A stretch of 64,000 nt of DNA from Yersinia canariae (GCF_009831415.1 NZ_CP043727.1:1178001-1242000), one strand, 5' to 3'; shown: positions 9,176 to 20,673, counted from the stretch's first letter. The notes: generated by a model from the sequence alone, not told the origin. Translations and numbers: made by a program.

Positions 9176-12100
9176 ATGGAAATACTGCGTGGTTCGCCCG
9201 CTTTGTCGGCTTTTCGTATTACCAAACTGCTGTCCCGTTGCCAGGATGCTCATCTGCCAGTAGATGACATTTACGCCGAATATGTTCACTTTGCCGATGT
9301 TAGCGCCCCATTGAGCGCTGACGAACACGCCAGACTCCAGCGGCTGCTCAAGTATGGACCCTCTCTCCCCGAACATGCGCCAGAAGGGCGTTTACTGCTG
9401 GTGACCCCAAGGCCGGGGACAATTTCTCCATGGTCTTCCAAAGCGACTGATATTGCACACAACTGTGCATTGCCGCAGGTTTTGCGTTTAGAGCGCGGTC
9501 TGGCTTTCTATATACAAGGCCCGAATCTGACCGAAAATCAATGGCAGCAATTGTCGGCACTGCTGCACGACCGCATGATGGAAACGGTCTTCACTGATTT
9601 ACAGCAAGCCGCGCAACTGTTCTCTCACCACCAGCCAGCCCCGGTACAACGGGTGGATATTCTGGCTCAGGGCCGCAGTGCACTGGATCAGGCCAATATC
9701 AAATTGGGCCTGGCACTGGCTCCCGATGAAATTGATTATCTGCTGGCAGCCTTTACTGGTCTGGGGCGCAACCCGACGGATATCGAGCTGTATATGTTTG
9801 CTCAGGCCAACTCTGAGCATTGCCGTCATAAGATTTTTAATGCGGACTGGAAAATTGATGGTGTTGAGCAGCCAAAATCGCTGTTCAAAATGATCAAAAA
9901 TACCTTTGAACATACACCGGATTACGTGCTGTCTGCCTATAAAGACAATGCCGCGGTAATGGAAGGTTCTCAGGTTGGGCGCTTCTTTGCTGCGCCCGAA
10001 AATGGGGTGTATGGCTACCATCAGGAAGAGGCGCATATCCTGATGAAAGTGGAAACTCATAATCACCCGACGGCGATTTCTCCGTGGCCGGGTGCCGCTA
10101 CCGGCTCGGGTGGTGAGATTCGTGATGAAGGTGCCACCGGGCGCGGTGCTAAGCCGAAAGCCGGTTTGGTGGGCTTCTCCGTGTCTAACTTGCGTATTCC
10201 CGGCTTTGAACAGCCGTGGGAAGAGAATTTCGGCAAGCCGGACCGCATTGTTACTGCATTGGATATCATGACCGAAGGCCCACTGGGTGGCGCGGCATTT
10301 AACAATGAATTTGGTCGCCCGGCGCTGCTGGGTTATTTCCGCACCTATGAAGAGCGCGTAAACAGCCATAACGGCACTGAGCTACGTGGCTATCATAAGC
10401 CCATCATGCTGGCTGGTGGGATTGGCAATATTCGCGCCAATCATGTGCAAAAAGGTGAAATCACCGTGGGTGCCAAGCTGGTGGTGCTCGGTGGCCCATC
10501 GATGAATATCGGTCTGGGCGGCGGCGCGGCTTCTTCTATGGCATCCGGCCAGTCTGATGCGGATCTGGATTTTGCTTCCGTCCAGCGCGATAACCCGGAA
10601 ATGGAACGCCGCTGTCAGGAAGTGATTGACCGCTGCTGGCAGTTAGGGGACCACAACCCAATCCTGTTCATTCATGATGTCGGGGCCGGCGGTTTGTCCA
10701 ACGCTATGCCAGAATTGGTCAGTGACGGCGGTCGTGGCGGCCGCTTTGAGCTGCGTGACATTCTTAATGACGAGCCGGGCATGAGCCCGCTGGAAGTGTG
10801 GTGTAACGAGTCTCAGGAACGTTACGTCATGGCGATCGCTCCTGCGCAGATGGCCCAGTTTGATGAGATTTGCCGCCGTGAACGCGCCCCTTATGCGGTT
10901 ATTGGTGAAGCCACGGAAGAGTTGCATCTGACCCTGAATGACCGCCATTTCGATAACCAACCAATTGATATGCCGCTGGATGTGCTGTTAGGCAAAACGC
11001 CGAAAATGCTGCGTGATGTCACCCGCCTGCAAGCTCAGGGTGATGCTCTGCAACGGGCCGAAATCAATATTGCTGATGCGGTAAAACGCGTGATGCATTT
11101 GCCGGCCGTGGCGGAGAAAACCTTCCTCATCACTATTGGTGACCGCACCGTAACCGGTATGGTGACCCGTGATCAGATGGTTGGCCCATGGCAGATCCCA
11201 GTGGCTGACTGCGCGGTAACCAGCGCCAGTCTGGACAGTTACTATGGCGAGGCGATGTCTCTGGGCGAACGTGCGCCCGTGGCTTTGCTGGACTTTGCGG
11301 CTTCCGCCCGTTTGGCGGTTGGCGAAGCATTGACCAATATCGCGGCGACGCAAATTGGCGAACTCAAGCGGATTAAACTGTCTGCTAACTGGATGTCTGC
11401 GGCCGGTCACCCCGGTGAAGATGCCGGCTTATATGACGCAGTGCGCGCAGTGGGCGAAGAATTATGCCCGGCGCTGGAGATTACCATCCCAGTGGGCAAA
11501 GACTCTATGTCGATGAAGACCCGCTGGCAGGAAGGTGGCGAGCAGCGCGAAATGACCTCGCCGTTGTCATTGGTGATCACTGCTTTCGCCCGCATCGAAG
11601 ATGTCCGTCACACGGTGACCCCACAGTTGCGCACAGATAAGGGCGACAACGCGTTGCTGCTGATTGATCTGGGCGCGGGCCATAATGCGCTGGGGGCCAC
11701 GGCATTGACTCAGGTTTATCGCCAGTTAGGGGATAAACCGGCTGATGTGCGCGACGTGCAACAGCTGGCTGGCTTCTTCAATGCAATGCAACGTTTGGTC
11801 ACTGATCAGGCCTTGTTGGCTTATCACGACCGCTCTGACGGCGGCCTGTTAGTGACACTGGCTGAGATGGCTTTTGCAGGTCATTGCGGTGTACAAGTTG
11901 ATATTCAATCCTTGGGTGACGATGCGCTGGCGGCCTTGTTTAATGAGGAGTTGGGGGCGGTTATTCAGGTGCGCGCTGAGCAGCGAGCTGCCGTGGAAAA
12001 AGTGCTGGCAGACCATGGCCTGGCAAATTGTGTGCATTATCTGGGCGGTGCTGTTGAGGGAGATGTCTTCGATATTCGCAGCGGCACTGACGTGGTATAC

Positions 12101-13066
12101 AGTGAAAAACGCAGCACCTTGCGCTTGTGGTGGGCTGAAACCACTTGGCAGATGCAGCGCCTACGTGATAACCCGGATTGTGCGGATCAAGAGCATCAAG
12201 CTAAACAGGATGAACAGGATCCGGGCTTAAATGTGAAACTGACCTTTGATCCCGCCGAAGATATTGCCGCACCTTATATCATCAAGCAGGCGCGACCAAA
12301 AGTTGCCGTGCTGCGTGAGCAGGGAGTTAACTCCCATGTTGAGATGGCGGCCGCCTTCCACCGCGCCGGTTTTGATGCTGTAGATGTGCATATGAGTGAT
12401 CTGTTGGCTGGGCGCACTGATTTGCAATCCTTCCAGACTTTAGTCGCTTGCGGCGGTTTCTCTTACGGCGACGTGCTGGGTGCCGGTGAAGGTTGGGCGA
12501 AGTCCATTTTGTTTAATGACCGGGTGCGCGATGAGTTCGAAGCTTTCTTCCACCGCCCAGAAACATTGGCATTAGGGGTGTGTAACGGCTGCCAGATGAT
12601 GTCTAACCTGCGCGAACTTATCCCCGGTGCTGAGCACTGGCCGCGATTTGTCCGTAATCTGTCAGATCGCTTTGAAGCGCGTTTCAGCTTGGTCGAAGTG
12701 GCAAATAGCCCCTCATTGTTTATGCAAGATATGGCGGGCTCCCGCATGCCAATCGCGGTTTCTCATGGTGAAGGGCGGGTTGAAGTGCGTGATGCTGCGC
12801 ATTTGGCGACACTGGAACAGAACAACTTAGTGGCATTGCGCTTTGTCAATAACCAAGGTGTGGTGACTGAACAGTACCCGGCTAACCCGAATGGCTCAGC
12901 ACATGGTATCACCGCGGTGACCAGCATCAGCGGGCGGGCAACCGTCATGATGCCGCACCCAGAGCGCGTCTTCCGCACGGTCAGTAACTCGTGGCATCCA
13001 GAAGAATGGGGTGAAGATAGCCCATGGATGCGGATGTTCCGTAATGCGCGTAAGCAATTAGGTTAA
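9176..13066 (+). CDS. purL: Phosphoribosylformylglycinamidine synthase
   Basis: PurL uses ATP and glutamine to convert FGAR to FGAM, the fourth step of purine synthesis. This is the large single-chain form (1296 residues). It has an N-terminal domain, two AIR-synthase-like ATP-binding halves ([23 protein letters not shown] near residue 295; the second half near residue 640 onward), and a C-terminal class I glutamine amidotransferase domain. The amidotransferase nucleophile Cys lies in GVCNGCQMM and the His/Glu pair in [10 protein letters not shown]. It aligns with E. coli PurL end to end. It is monocistronic, with its own PurR-controlled promoter and a terminator at 13073. Confidence 0.98.
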   Translation: MEILRGSPALSAFRITKLLSRCQDAHLPVDDIYAEYVHFADVSAPLSADEHARLQRLLKYGPSLPEHAPEGRLLLVTPRPGTISPWSSKATDIAHNCALPQVLRLERGLAFYIQGPNLTENQWQQLSALLHDRMMETVFTDLQQAAQLFSHHQPAPVQRVDILAQGRSALDQANIKLGLALAPDEIDYLLAAFTGLGRNPTDIELYMFAQANSEHCRHKIFNADWKIDGVEQPKSLFKMIKNTFEHTPDYVLSAYKDNAAVMEGSQVGRFFAAPENGVYGYHQEEAHILMKVETHNHPTAISPWPGAATGSGGEIRDEGATGRGAKPKAGLVGFSVSNLRIPGFEQPWEENFGKPDRIVTALDIMTEGPLGGAAFNNEFGRPALLGYFRTYEERVNSHNGTELRGYHKPIMLAGGIGNIRANHVQKGEITVGAKLVVLGGPSMNIGLGGGAASSMASGQSDADLDFASVQRDNPEMERRCQEVIDRCWQLGDHNPILFIHDVGAGGLSNAMPELVSDGGRGGRFELRDILNDEPGMSPLEVWCNESQERYVMAIAPAQMAQFDEICRRERAPYAVIGEATEELHLTLNDRHFDNQPIDMPLDVLLGKTPKMLRDVTRLQAQGDALQRAEINIADAVKRVMHLPAVAEKTFLITIGDRTVTGMVTRDQMVGPWQIPVADCAVTSASLDSYYGEAMSLGERAPVALLDFAASARLAVGEALTNIAATQIGELKRIKLSANWMSAAGHPGEDAGLYDAVRAVGEELCPALEITIPVGKDSMSMKTRWQEGGEQREMTSPLSLVITAFARIEDVRHTVTPQLRTDKGDNALLLIDLGAGHNALGATALTQVYRQLGDKPADVRDVQQLAGFFNAMQRLVTDQALLAYHDRSDGGLLVTLAEMAFAGHCGVQVDIQSLGDDALAALFNEELGAVIQVRAEQRAAVEKVLADHGLANCVHYLGGAVEGDVFDIRSGTDVVYSEKRSTLRLWWAETTWQMQRLRDNPDCADQEHQAKQDEQDPGLNVKLTFDPAEDIAAPYIIKQARPKVAVLREQGVNSHVEMAAAFHRAGFDAVDVHMSDLLAGRTDLQSFQTLVACGGFSYGDVLGAGEGWAKSILFNDRVRDEFEAFFHRPETLALGVCNGCQMMSNLRELIPGAEHWPRFVRNLSDRFEARFSLVEVANSPSLFMQDMAGSRMPIAVSHGEGRVEVRDAAHLATLEQNNLVALRFVNNQGVVTEQYPANPNGSAHGITAVTSISGRATVMMPHPERVFRTVSNSWHPEEWGEDSPWMRMFRNARKQLG

Positions 13067-13072
13067 TGAATA

Positions 13073-13103
13073 GAGGGGCGTTATGCCCCTCTTATTTCGT
13101 TTT
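13073..13103 (+). terminator. Terminator after purL
   Basis: A perfect 7-bp stem GAGGGGC / GCCCCTC with a five-base loop lies six bases after the purL stop and is followed by a T-rich stretch. Confidence 0.75.
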
Positions 13104-13123
13104 CATACGGTAATTTTATTTAT

Positions 13124-13591
13124 TCATGGAATAACTATTGTTTGAGTTATCTCTTTCATCTGTTTGTTATCATCAATAATCTCAAGAATAAATTGATACT
13201 CCCCTGGCTGGATATCAAGTATTTCTAAATTCACTGTTTTTATGTTGTTATTGACAAAACCACTCTTGTTATCTAATTCGATATTGTGGCTGTCGAGGAG
13301 AGATGCGCTGTAATGCAACATCACTTCTGATTCTAGAGAAAATGAAATTTTATATGCAGAAATAGCCTTATGATAAGATGAGTAATTAAAATTGAGAATA
13401 AAGTCAGGAAAAACATCATTATTATATTTAGCTAAATAACCATTCACTTGATTTACGGTTGGCATGCATTTCATGCTATTAGTGTATAAATTATTGATTT
13501 TTATTTTACTGAAAAGGTTATCAAAACCGGATGCCGATGGAGAGGAGAAAAGGATAAGATGAGAAAGTAAGAAGGCAGTGATATTTATCAT
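13124..13591 (-). CDS. Small exported protein of unknown function
   Basis: This is an unrecognised protein of about 155 residues. The start at 13591 has AAGGA eight bases upstream and begins with a clear signal peptide (MINITAFLLSHLILFSSPSASG), so export is likely. The mature part is polar, rich in Asn, Ile and Tyr, and ends with a beta-rich segment (PGEYQFILEIIDD) resembling the last strands of an Ig-like fold. Base composition is much more AT-rich than purL or glrK, which suggests horizontal acquisition. It is convergent with purL and separates it from glmY. No family can be named. Confidence 0.6.
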   Translation of the reverse strand: MINITAFLLSHLILFSSPSASGFDNLFSKIKINNLYTNSMKCMPTVNQVNGYLAKYNNDVFPDFILNFNYSSYHKAISAYKISFSLESEVMLHYSASLLDSHNIELDNKSGFVNNNIKTVNLEILDIQPGEYQFILEIIDDNKQMKEITQTIVIP

Positions 13592-13891
13592 AGTTATATT
13601 CCTTTGCATGACAGTGAAATATTAACGAGAATAATCCCCACTTGTTGTATTCATTAATGTGATATGTCTAATTGGCATTCTGTACTTTGGCTCTCTGCAT
13701 ATCCGTTACCCGAGCCAGATGATTAGCGTGACTCATTTATGAAACTGATTAAATCTCATAATTTATAACTCTCTGATGATTTGTGCCGCAGTCTGCTCTC
13801 GGGGGAAGGGTTGAGATCGATAAGAAAGCAAAGGGCATTTTAGTTACTGAGATTTATTTAATACACTGATTTTTAAGTATTTTATATATCT
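13592..13891. other. Intergenic stretch, no gene seen
   Basis: This is AT-rich sequence between the small exported protein gene and the GlrR activator sites. It presumably includes the exported protein's promoter. I see no open reading frame with a ribosome-binding site and no strong hairpin. Confidence 0.5.
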
Positions 13892-14004
13892 TGTCGGTAA
13901 ATCACGACAATCAACAAGTTATTTGTCTCAAAAAAGAGACATTTAAATAATTGATTTATATGATATTTATTTTTAAGGTGGTCGAGTGTCGGGGATTGGC
14001 GACA
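13892..14004 (+). promoter_or_regulatory. Three GlrR (QseF) activator sites upstream of glmY
   Basis: Three exact TGTC-N10-GACA dyads are present at 13892-13909, 13924-13941 and 13987-14004. This is the recognition motif described for the response regulator GlrR upstream of glmY in E. coli and Yersinia. They lie about 105-220 bp upstream of a sigma-54 promoter, the usual enhancer distance. An AT-rich stretch at 14040-14100 between sites and promoter could be bent by IHF, but I found no clean IHF consensus. Confidence 0.9.
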
Positions 14005-14109
14005 AAACAGCAGTCAGCGGCTCTATCGGGTGAGTGCTACTCATATTAAAGCCAAAATATAAAAATAATTAGTGATTAAATTCAGTGTATTATGTTTTGT
14101 TTTTTAGAG

Positions 14110-14127
14110 TTGGCACGCTAACTGCAT
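14110..14127 (+). promoter_or_regulatory. Sigma-54 promoter of glmY
   Basis: TTGGCACGCTAACTGCAT matches the sigma-54 (RpoN) consensus TGGCACG-N4-TTGC, with GG at -24 and GC at -12. Counting from the GC predicts a start at 14137-14138, where the sequence becomes identical to the conserved GlmY 5' end. No good overlapping sigma-70 promoter is apparent. Confidence 0.88.
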
Positions 14128-14137
14128 TATTACTATC

Positions 14138-14333
14138 AGTTGCTCATTCACCTCTTTATGATAGTCCCGCCGTCAAGCGGAATATGCACTTCATAAGCCA
14201 CCGAATGATGCCTAAGACTGGTGCCTATCGTCCATCTAAACCGATATCGTGTGAATGCACATATCAAACATCGGACGACACGTTGAGTGAGGCGCCGCCT
14301 ATGTCCTGCTGTGATGAGTAGTTCATCAATTTT
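14138..14333 (+). ncRNA. glmY: GlmY small regulatory RNA
   Basis: GlmY is the decoy sRNA that sequesters the adaptor RapZ and so protects GlmZ, which activates glmS (glucosamine-6-phosphate synthase) translation. The 5' end (AGTTGCTCATTCACC) closely matches E. coli GlmY. The RNA folds well: TCATTC pairs with GAATGA, enclosing a CTTTATG/CATAAG stem topped by CCGC/GCGG. A second arm has TCGTCC/GGACGA enclosing GATAT/ATATC and GTG/CAC. It lies between purL and glrK exactly as in E. coli and has the expected sigma-54/GlrR control. The 3' end is uncertain: I set it after a weak TGATGA/TCATCA hairpin followed by ATTTT; the transcript could run further. Confidence 0.85.
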
Positions 14334-14428
14334 GGACATGTCTGGATGCTATTCGTCTCATCCTCCCGATGATTGCCTCGGCTTCATCAAACTGGAGACG
14401 ATGTTTAAGGGCATCCACATATTCTGCG

Positions 14429-14449
14429 ACGGGGCATTTATTGCCCCGT
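14429..14449 (+). other. Strong hairpin downstream of glmY
   Basis: A perfect 8-bp stem ACGGGGCA / TGCCCCGT with a five-base loop has no T-run after it. It lies 96 bases beyond the assumed GlmY end and could be the real 3' boundary or a processing structure. Confidence 0.5.
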
Positions 14450-14458
14450 TGTCACATC

Positions 14459-14590
14459 TATACCCGTCATAGTTCAAGCTGCATGTGTGTTGGCTGACCC
14501 TGTGGGCAGCATAAATGCTGTTCAAATCGGTTCCCGACCAATTTTTTTCTCACTTGTCGCCTTCCTGTAACTCGAATTATTTAGGGCATA
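14459..14590. repeat. ERIC-type repeat, divergent centre
   Basis: The ends match the enterobacterial repetitive intergenic consensus: one end begins TATACCCGTCATAGTTCAAG, followed by GCATGTGTGTTGGCTG; the other has CACTTGTCGCCTTCCTGTAA and then CTCGAATTATTTAGGGCATA. Length is about 132 bp against the usual 127. The central arms have diverged from the canonical ERIC core. ERICs are non-coding palindromic elements, abundant in Yersinia, and can fold into RNA hairpins when transcribed. Confidence 0.8.
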
Positions 14591-14690
14591 TTATGGTCAA
14601 AGACACGCTAAAGCTCCGGTTTTTACTGCCACTGACAATAAAAGTAGGTCAGATGATAAGTCTGACGATAATGAACAAACAGTCTTAATT

Positions 14691-14727
14691 AAAAGCACTT
14701 TGCTCAACGCTAAGTGCTTTTTTTTTA
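14691..14727 (+). terminator. Orphan intrinsic terminator upstream of glrK
   Basis: The stem AGCACTT / AAGTGCT (extended by A/T pairs) has a loop of about 11 bases and is followed by nine T residues. It resembles an sRNA-type 3' end. No coding sequence precedes it; upstream lie the ERIC element and a perfect 6-bp hairpin GTCAGA-N7-TCTGAC at 14648-14666. It ends either a long glmY transcript or a separate small RNA. Confidence 0.8.
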
Positions 14728-14820
14728 TCTCGGGTTCGGGTATGGCGATATTAATTGGCTTACAGGCATTGTAATCCTGGCAAAGTCAGTTAGCATCACA
14801 ACAGAATGATAGGTAATGAG

Positions 14821-16257
14821 ATGATTTCGTTGAAAAGATGGCGTTTATTCCCCCGATCTTTACGCCAATTGGTGCTCATGGCGTTTCTGTTGGTGCTGCT
14901 CCCTCTGCTGGTGCTGGCCTATCAGGCATATCAAAGTCTTGACCACCTCAGCACCCAGGCGGCAGATATTAATCGCACTACGCTGGCAGATGCCCGGCGC
15001 AGCGAAGCAATGACCAGTGTGGCACTCGAAATGGAGCGCAGCTATCGCCAATATTGTGTCTTAGATGACGCGACGCTGGCAAAACTCTATCAGCATCAGC
15101 GTAAACAATATGCCCAAATGCTGGATACTCATGCGCCCATCCTACCCGACGCCCGCTATTACCAGACTTTGCGTGGATTATTGACACAACTTTCTGATAT
15201 TCAATGTAAAAATAGCGGCCCGGCACAAAATGCATCCGCCTTATTAGAGCAGTTTTCCCGCTCCAATGCGGAAATGGTGCAGGCAACTCGTGATGTGATT
15301 TTCTCTCGCGGGCAACAGTTGCAAAAAGATATCGCCGAGCGTGGGCAATTTTTTGGCTGGCAATCCCTGCTACTGTTCTTGGTCAGTGTGTTACTGGTGG
15401 TGTTATTCACCCGCATGATTATTGGGCCAGTTAAGGGTATCGAACGGATGATTAATCGGCTGGGGGAAGGGCGGCCGCTGGGCAATACTGCGTTGTTTAA
15501 AGGGCCGCGCGAATTACGCTCACTGGCACAGCGCATTATTTGGCTCAGCGAGCGTTTGGCCTGGCTCGAATCACAGCGCCATGAGTTTTTGCGCCATATT
15601 TCTCATGAGTTGAAAACGCCGCTGGCCAGTATGCGCGAAGGTACTGAATTATTGGCTGATGAGGTGGCCGGGCCATTGACCCAAGATCAAAAAGAAGTGG
15701 TTGCCATCCTTGATAATAGCAGCCGCCATTTACAATTATTGATTGAGCAATTATTGGACTATAACCGTAAATTAGCCGATGGCCCCGGTGAACTTGAAAA
15801 TGTTGAATTGGTCGAAATGGTCGAAGATGTGATTTCGGCCCATAGTTTGCCCGCGCGCGCCAAGATGATTCGTACCGAGACGGATCTTCAAGCGGATATT
15901 TGTTGGGCAGATCCGACACTATTGATGCGGGTATTAGATAATCTCTACTCCAATGCGGTGCACTATGGCGAGGAATCCGGTACCATTTGGGTGAGTAGCC
16001 GTCTGGTGAATAACCGCGTGCAAATTGATATTGCCAATACCGGCGCATCGATCCCGGTATCGGAAGAAACAATGATATTTGAGCCTTTTTTCCAGGGAAG
16101 TCATCAGCGAAAAGGGGCCGTCAAAGGCAGCGGGCTGGGGTTGAGTATTGCTCAGGACTGCATCAAACGTATGCAGGGTGACTTGCAATTGGTGTCCGTG
16201 GATTACGCCGCAGTCTGCTTCCGTGTGGAATTGCCATTAACCGCCGAGAATGAATAA
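14821..16257 (+). CDS. glrK: Sensor histidine kinase GlrK (QseE)
   Basis: GlrK autophosphorylates and phosphorylates GlrR in response to envelope conditions. The 478-residue inner-membrane protein has a TM segment at about residues 16-35, a periplasmic sensor domain to about 180, a second TM at about 181-200, a HAMP linker, the H-box with His262 (SHELKTPL), and a C-terminal ATPase domain (N-box NLYSNAVHYG, G-box KGSGLGLSIA). I chose the ATG at 14821 because AGGT lies upstream and the protein then aligns with E. coli GlrK; an ATG at 14806 would add five residues. It is first in the glrK-qseG-glrR operon, directly downstream of its target glmY. Confidence 0.94.
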   Translation: MISLKRWRLFPRSLRQLVLMAFLLVLLPLLVLAYQAYQSLDHLSTQAADINRTTLADARRSEAMTSVALEMERSYRQYCVLDDATLAKLYQHQRKQYAQMLDTHAPILPDARYYQTLRGLLTQLSDIQCKNSGPAQNASALLEQFSRSNAEMVQATRDVIFSRGQQLQKDIAERGQFFGWQSLLLFLVSVLLVVLFTRMIIGPVKGIERMINRLGEGRPLGNTALFKGPRELRSLAQRIIWLSERLAWLESQRHEFLRHISHELKTPLASMREGTELLADEVAGPLTQDQKEVVAILDNSSRHLQLLIEQLLDYNRKLADGPGELENVELVEMVEDVISAHSLPARAKMIRTETDLQADICWADPTLLMRVLDNLYSNAVHYGEESGTIWVSSRLVNNRVQIDIANTGASIPVSEETMIFEPFFQGSHQRKGAVKGSGLGLSIAQDCIKRMQGDLQLVSVDYAAVCFRVELPLTAENE

Positions 16258-16260
16258 ATA

Positions 16261-17322
16261 ATGTACACATGGTCTATGAGCAACTTGATGAAAAAGACCG
16301 TCTTTTTAACAAGTAACGTGTCAACTGCGGCAGTCATGCCCGCAGGTAAATTTGGCACGAGTATTTTTTGGCGAGCTTTGTTGCTGGCCCCTCTATTACT
16401 CACGGGATGTACTGATAACCCGACCAGTGGCCGTTTTTCTCAAGCTGTGCAGATGGTTATCCCAGAAACGAAGATTGTTGATTATCGGACGTTATCCTGT
16501 GATGTGCTGTGGAATCTTGACGATAAAGAGACGTTAGAAAATTCACTTTACTGGCTACGGGCGATGGATTGTGCTGAACGTATGGGGTCAACTCAAGCAC
16601 GGGCACTCGCCAAAACATTGCCGGCAGTGACGTGGTCAGCGGCCTTTAAACAGGGCATTTTAGTGAGCAGTTCCGAGCCTTCAATTGCTGAGCGCCGTCA
16701 GGTGGTGGAGCGCCTGAACAGTTACAGCCAAAGTTTCCCCGGTGCTGTGCGTCCCTTGATTCAACTGTGGCGTGAGCAGCAGGTTCTGCGCATTTCGCTG
16801 GCTGAGGAGCGCACGCGTTATCAGCGTTTACAAGAAGAGTCCGACGCGCAGATTGACCGTTTGAGGGAAAGTCAGGTTCGGCTACAATATAATTTGCTGG
16901 ACACTACCCGGAAACTGGAAAATTTAACCGATATCGAACGGCAGCTTTCATCACGTAAGCAACTGCAAAATGAGATCCCGGAAACCGATGCTGATAGCAA
17001 AGCAGCAGCGGCCAAACCAGCGGAAACTAAGCTAGCAGAAACTAAACCAACAGAAGCTAAGCCAGCAGAGGCCAAACCCCAGCCCAAAGTAGAGCCCGCT
17101 AAACCGGCTGAAACCAAGCCGGTGGAAGCCAAACCTGCGGAGGCCAGTCCTGTTGAGAGTAAACCTGCAGAGCCACAAGCTGACACCAAACCCGCGCCGC
17201 AACCGGTAGAAAAACCGGCGGATACTTATACACCGCCAGTCGTACCGCCAGCTGACGTCCCACCTGCGACCAATAAGGAATCACATGACGCCACGCAAAC
17301 CGGCCAATCTACTGCTGGTTGA
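16261..17322 (+). CDS. qseG: Outer-membrane lipoprotein QseG with extended Lys/Pro/Glu repeat tail
   Basis: QseG (YfhG) is the lipoprotein encoded between glrK and glrR; in E. coli it influences the GlrKR (QseEF) system. A lipobox (LLLTGC, Cys50 from this start) follows a hydrophobic stretch. The start is uncertain: a Met at residue 26 (16336) would give a normal 24-residue signal peptide. The central part, including the YWLRAMDCAERM and TRKLENLTDIERQLS segments, matches E. coli QseG (237 residues). The protein here is far longer (353 residues from this start) because of a C-terminal tail of roughly 100 residues built from AETKP/AEAKP-like repeats, similar in style to TonB periplasmic spacers. 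It overlaps the glrR start by 38 bases. Confidence 0.85.
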   Translation: MYTWSMSNLMKKTVFLTSNVSTAAVMPAGKFGTSIFWRALLLAPLLLTGCTDNPTSGRFSQAVQMVIPETKIVDYRTLSCDVLWNLDDKETLENSLYWLRAMDCAERMGSTQARALAKTLPAVTWSAAFKQGILVSSSEPSIAERRQVVERLNSYSQSFPGAVRPLIQLWREQQVLRISLAEERTRYQRLQEESDAQIDRLRESQVRLQYNLLDTTRKLENLTDIERQLSSRKQLQNEIPETDADSKAAAAKPAETKLAETKPTEAKPAEAKPQPKVEPAKPAETKPVEAKPAEASPVESKPAEPQADTKPAPQPVEKPADTYTPPVVPPADVPPATNKESHDATQTGQSTAG

Positions 17323-18622
17323 CGACGACCCCAGCTTACTGAAGTTGCTGGGAATGCGTTTAACCAGTGAAGGTTTTAATGTCACCACCGCTGAAAGTGG
17401 GCAGGAAGCATTGCGTCTGTTGATGCGTGAGAAAATTGATCTTGTTATCAGTGACTTGCGGATGGATGAAATGGATGGCATGGCGCTGTTTGCTGAAATT
17501 CAAAAGCACCAGCCGGGTATGCCGGTGATTATTCTGACCGCACATGGCTCTATTCCGGATGCGGTAGCCGCCACTCAACAGGGCGTGTTCAGTTTCCTGA
17601 CTAAACCGGTTGATCGCGATGCGTTATACAAAGCGATTGATGCAGCATTAGAACTTTCTATTCCTGCCGGTGATGATACCTGGCGTGAAGAAATAGTGAC
17701 CCGCAGCCCTGTGATGTTGCGTTTGCTCGAGCAGGCCAAAATGGTGGCACAGTCTGATGTTAGCGTGTTGATCAATGGGCAAAGCGGCACCGGTAAAGAA
17801 GTATTGGCGCAAGCGATTCATGCCGCCAGCCCAAGAGCGAAGAAAGCTTTTATCGCCATCAACTGTGGTGCATTACCTGAGCAATTGCTGGAATCAGAAT
17901 TATTCGGCCATGCTAAAGGTGCTTTTACCGGTGCAGTCAGTAGCCGCGAAGGGCTATTTCAGGCCGCCGAAGGTGGAACATTATTCTTAGATGAAATCGG
18001 CGATATGCCGTTGTCTTTACAGGTGAAACTGCTGCGAGTGTTGCAGGAACGCAAAGTGCGCCCATTGGGCAGTAACCGTGATTTAAGTATTGATGTTCGA
18101 GTGATTTCCGCCACTCACCGCGATTTGCCCAAAGCGATGGCAAAAAATGAATTTCGTGAAGATCTCTACTATCGTTTGAATGTGGTGAATCTTAAGATCC
18201 CCGCGCTACATGAGCGCTCAGAAGATATCCCGCTGCTGGCTAACCACCTGTTACGCGAATCAGCCAAACGCCATAAGCCATTTGTCCGCAGCTTCTCAAC
18301 CGACGCCATGAAACGGCTCATGACCGCCAGTTGGCCGGGTAATGTGCGCCAGTTAGTCAATGTGATTGAGCAATGTGTGGCACTTACCTCCGCGCCGGTT
18401 ATCAGTGAAGCTCTGGTTGAACAGGCGCTGGAAGGCGAAAACACGGCTTTACCGACTTTTGTAGAGGCGCGTAATCAATTCGAATTGAATTATTTGCGTA
18501 AACTGTTACAAATCACTAAGGGCAATGTGACCCAGGCCGCGAGAATGGCAGGGCGTAACCGCACTGAATTTTACAAATTGTTGTCACGCCATGAACTGGA
18601 TGCCAATGATTTTAAAGAATAA
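17285..18622 (+). CDS. glrR: Sigma-54-dependent response regulator GlrR (QseF)
   Basis: GlrR is the NtrC-type partner of GlrK and activates sigma-54 transcription of glmY. The 445-residue protein has a receiver domain (phospho-acceptor Asp57 in VISDLRMDEMDG; conserved Lys in FLTKP), an AAA+ domain (Walker A GQSGTGKE, the GAFTGA loop that contacts sigma-54, Walker B LFLDEIGD) and a C-terminal DNA-binding helix-turn-helix (TQAARMAGRNRTEFYKLL). It starts inside the end of qseG. Three TGTC-N10-GACA sites for it lie upstream of glmY within this same window, so regulator and target form a compact local circuit. Confidence 0.96.
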   Translation: MTPRKPANLLLVDDDPSLLKLLGMRLTSEGFNVTTAESGQEALRLLMREKIDLVISDLRMDEMDGMALFAEIQKHQPGMPVIILTAHGSIPDAVAATQQGVFSFLTKPVDRDALYKAIDAALELSIPAGDDTWREEIVTRSPVMLRLLEQAKMVAQSDVSVLINGQSGTGKEVLAQAIHAASPRAKKAFIAINCGALPEQLLESELFGHAKGAFTGAVSSREGLFQAAEGGTLFLDEIGDMPLSLQVKLLRVLQERKVRPLGSNRDLSIDVRVISATHRDLPKAMAKNEFREDLYYRLNVVNLKIPALHERSEDIPLLANHLLRESAKRHKPFVRSFSTDAMKRLMTASWPGNVRQLVNVIEQCVALTSAPVISEALVEQALEGENTALPTFVEARNQFELNYLRKLLQITKGNVTQAARMAGRNRTEFYKLLSRHELDANDFKE

Positions 18623-18681
18623 CTGTTGTTAGTCGCGGATAATCCGGGTTACTGACACACTGATAACCGAGTTTAAATACC

Positions 18682-20656
<1,975 letters not shown>

Positions 20657-20673
20657 TTTCTGTCTGATGCAGT

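Noticed and set aside
9599..10369. 256-codon minus-strand frame inside purL
   Set aside because: It is antisense to the conserved, full-length PurL and has no start signals; it arises from purL codon bias.
14040..14100. Possible IHF site between the GlrR sites and the glmY promoter
   Set aside because: The stretch is AT-rich and correctly placed, but no sequence matches the IHF consensus well enough to list as a site.
14085..14321. 78-codon plus-strand frame covering the glmY region
   Set aside because: It starts upstream of the sigma-54 promoter, has no ribosome-binding site, and the DNA is explained by the structured GlmY RNA.
16872..17189. Repetitive minus-strand frame and CRISPR-like periodicity in qseG
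   Set aside because: The periodicity is the coding repeat of the QseG tail (AETKP-like units). Units are short and imperfect with no unique spacers, so it is not a CRISPR array.
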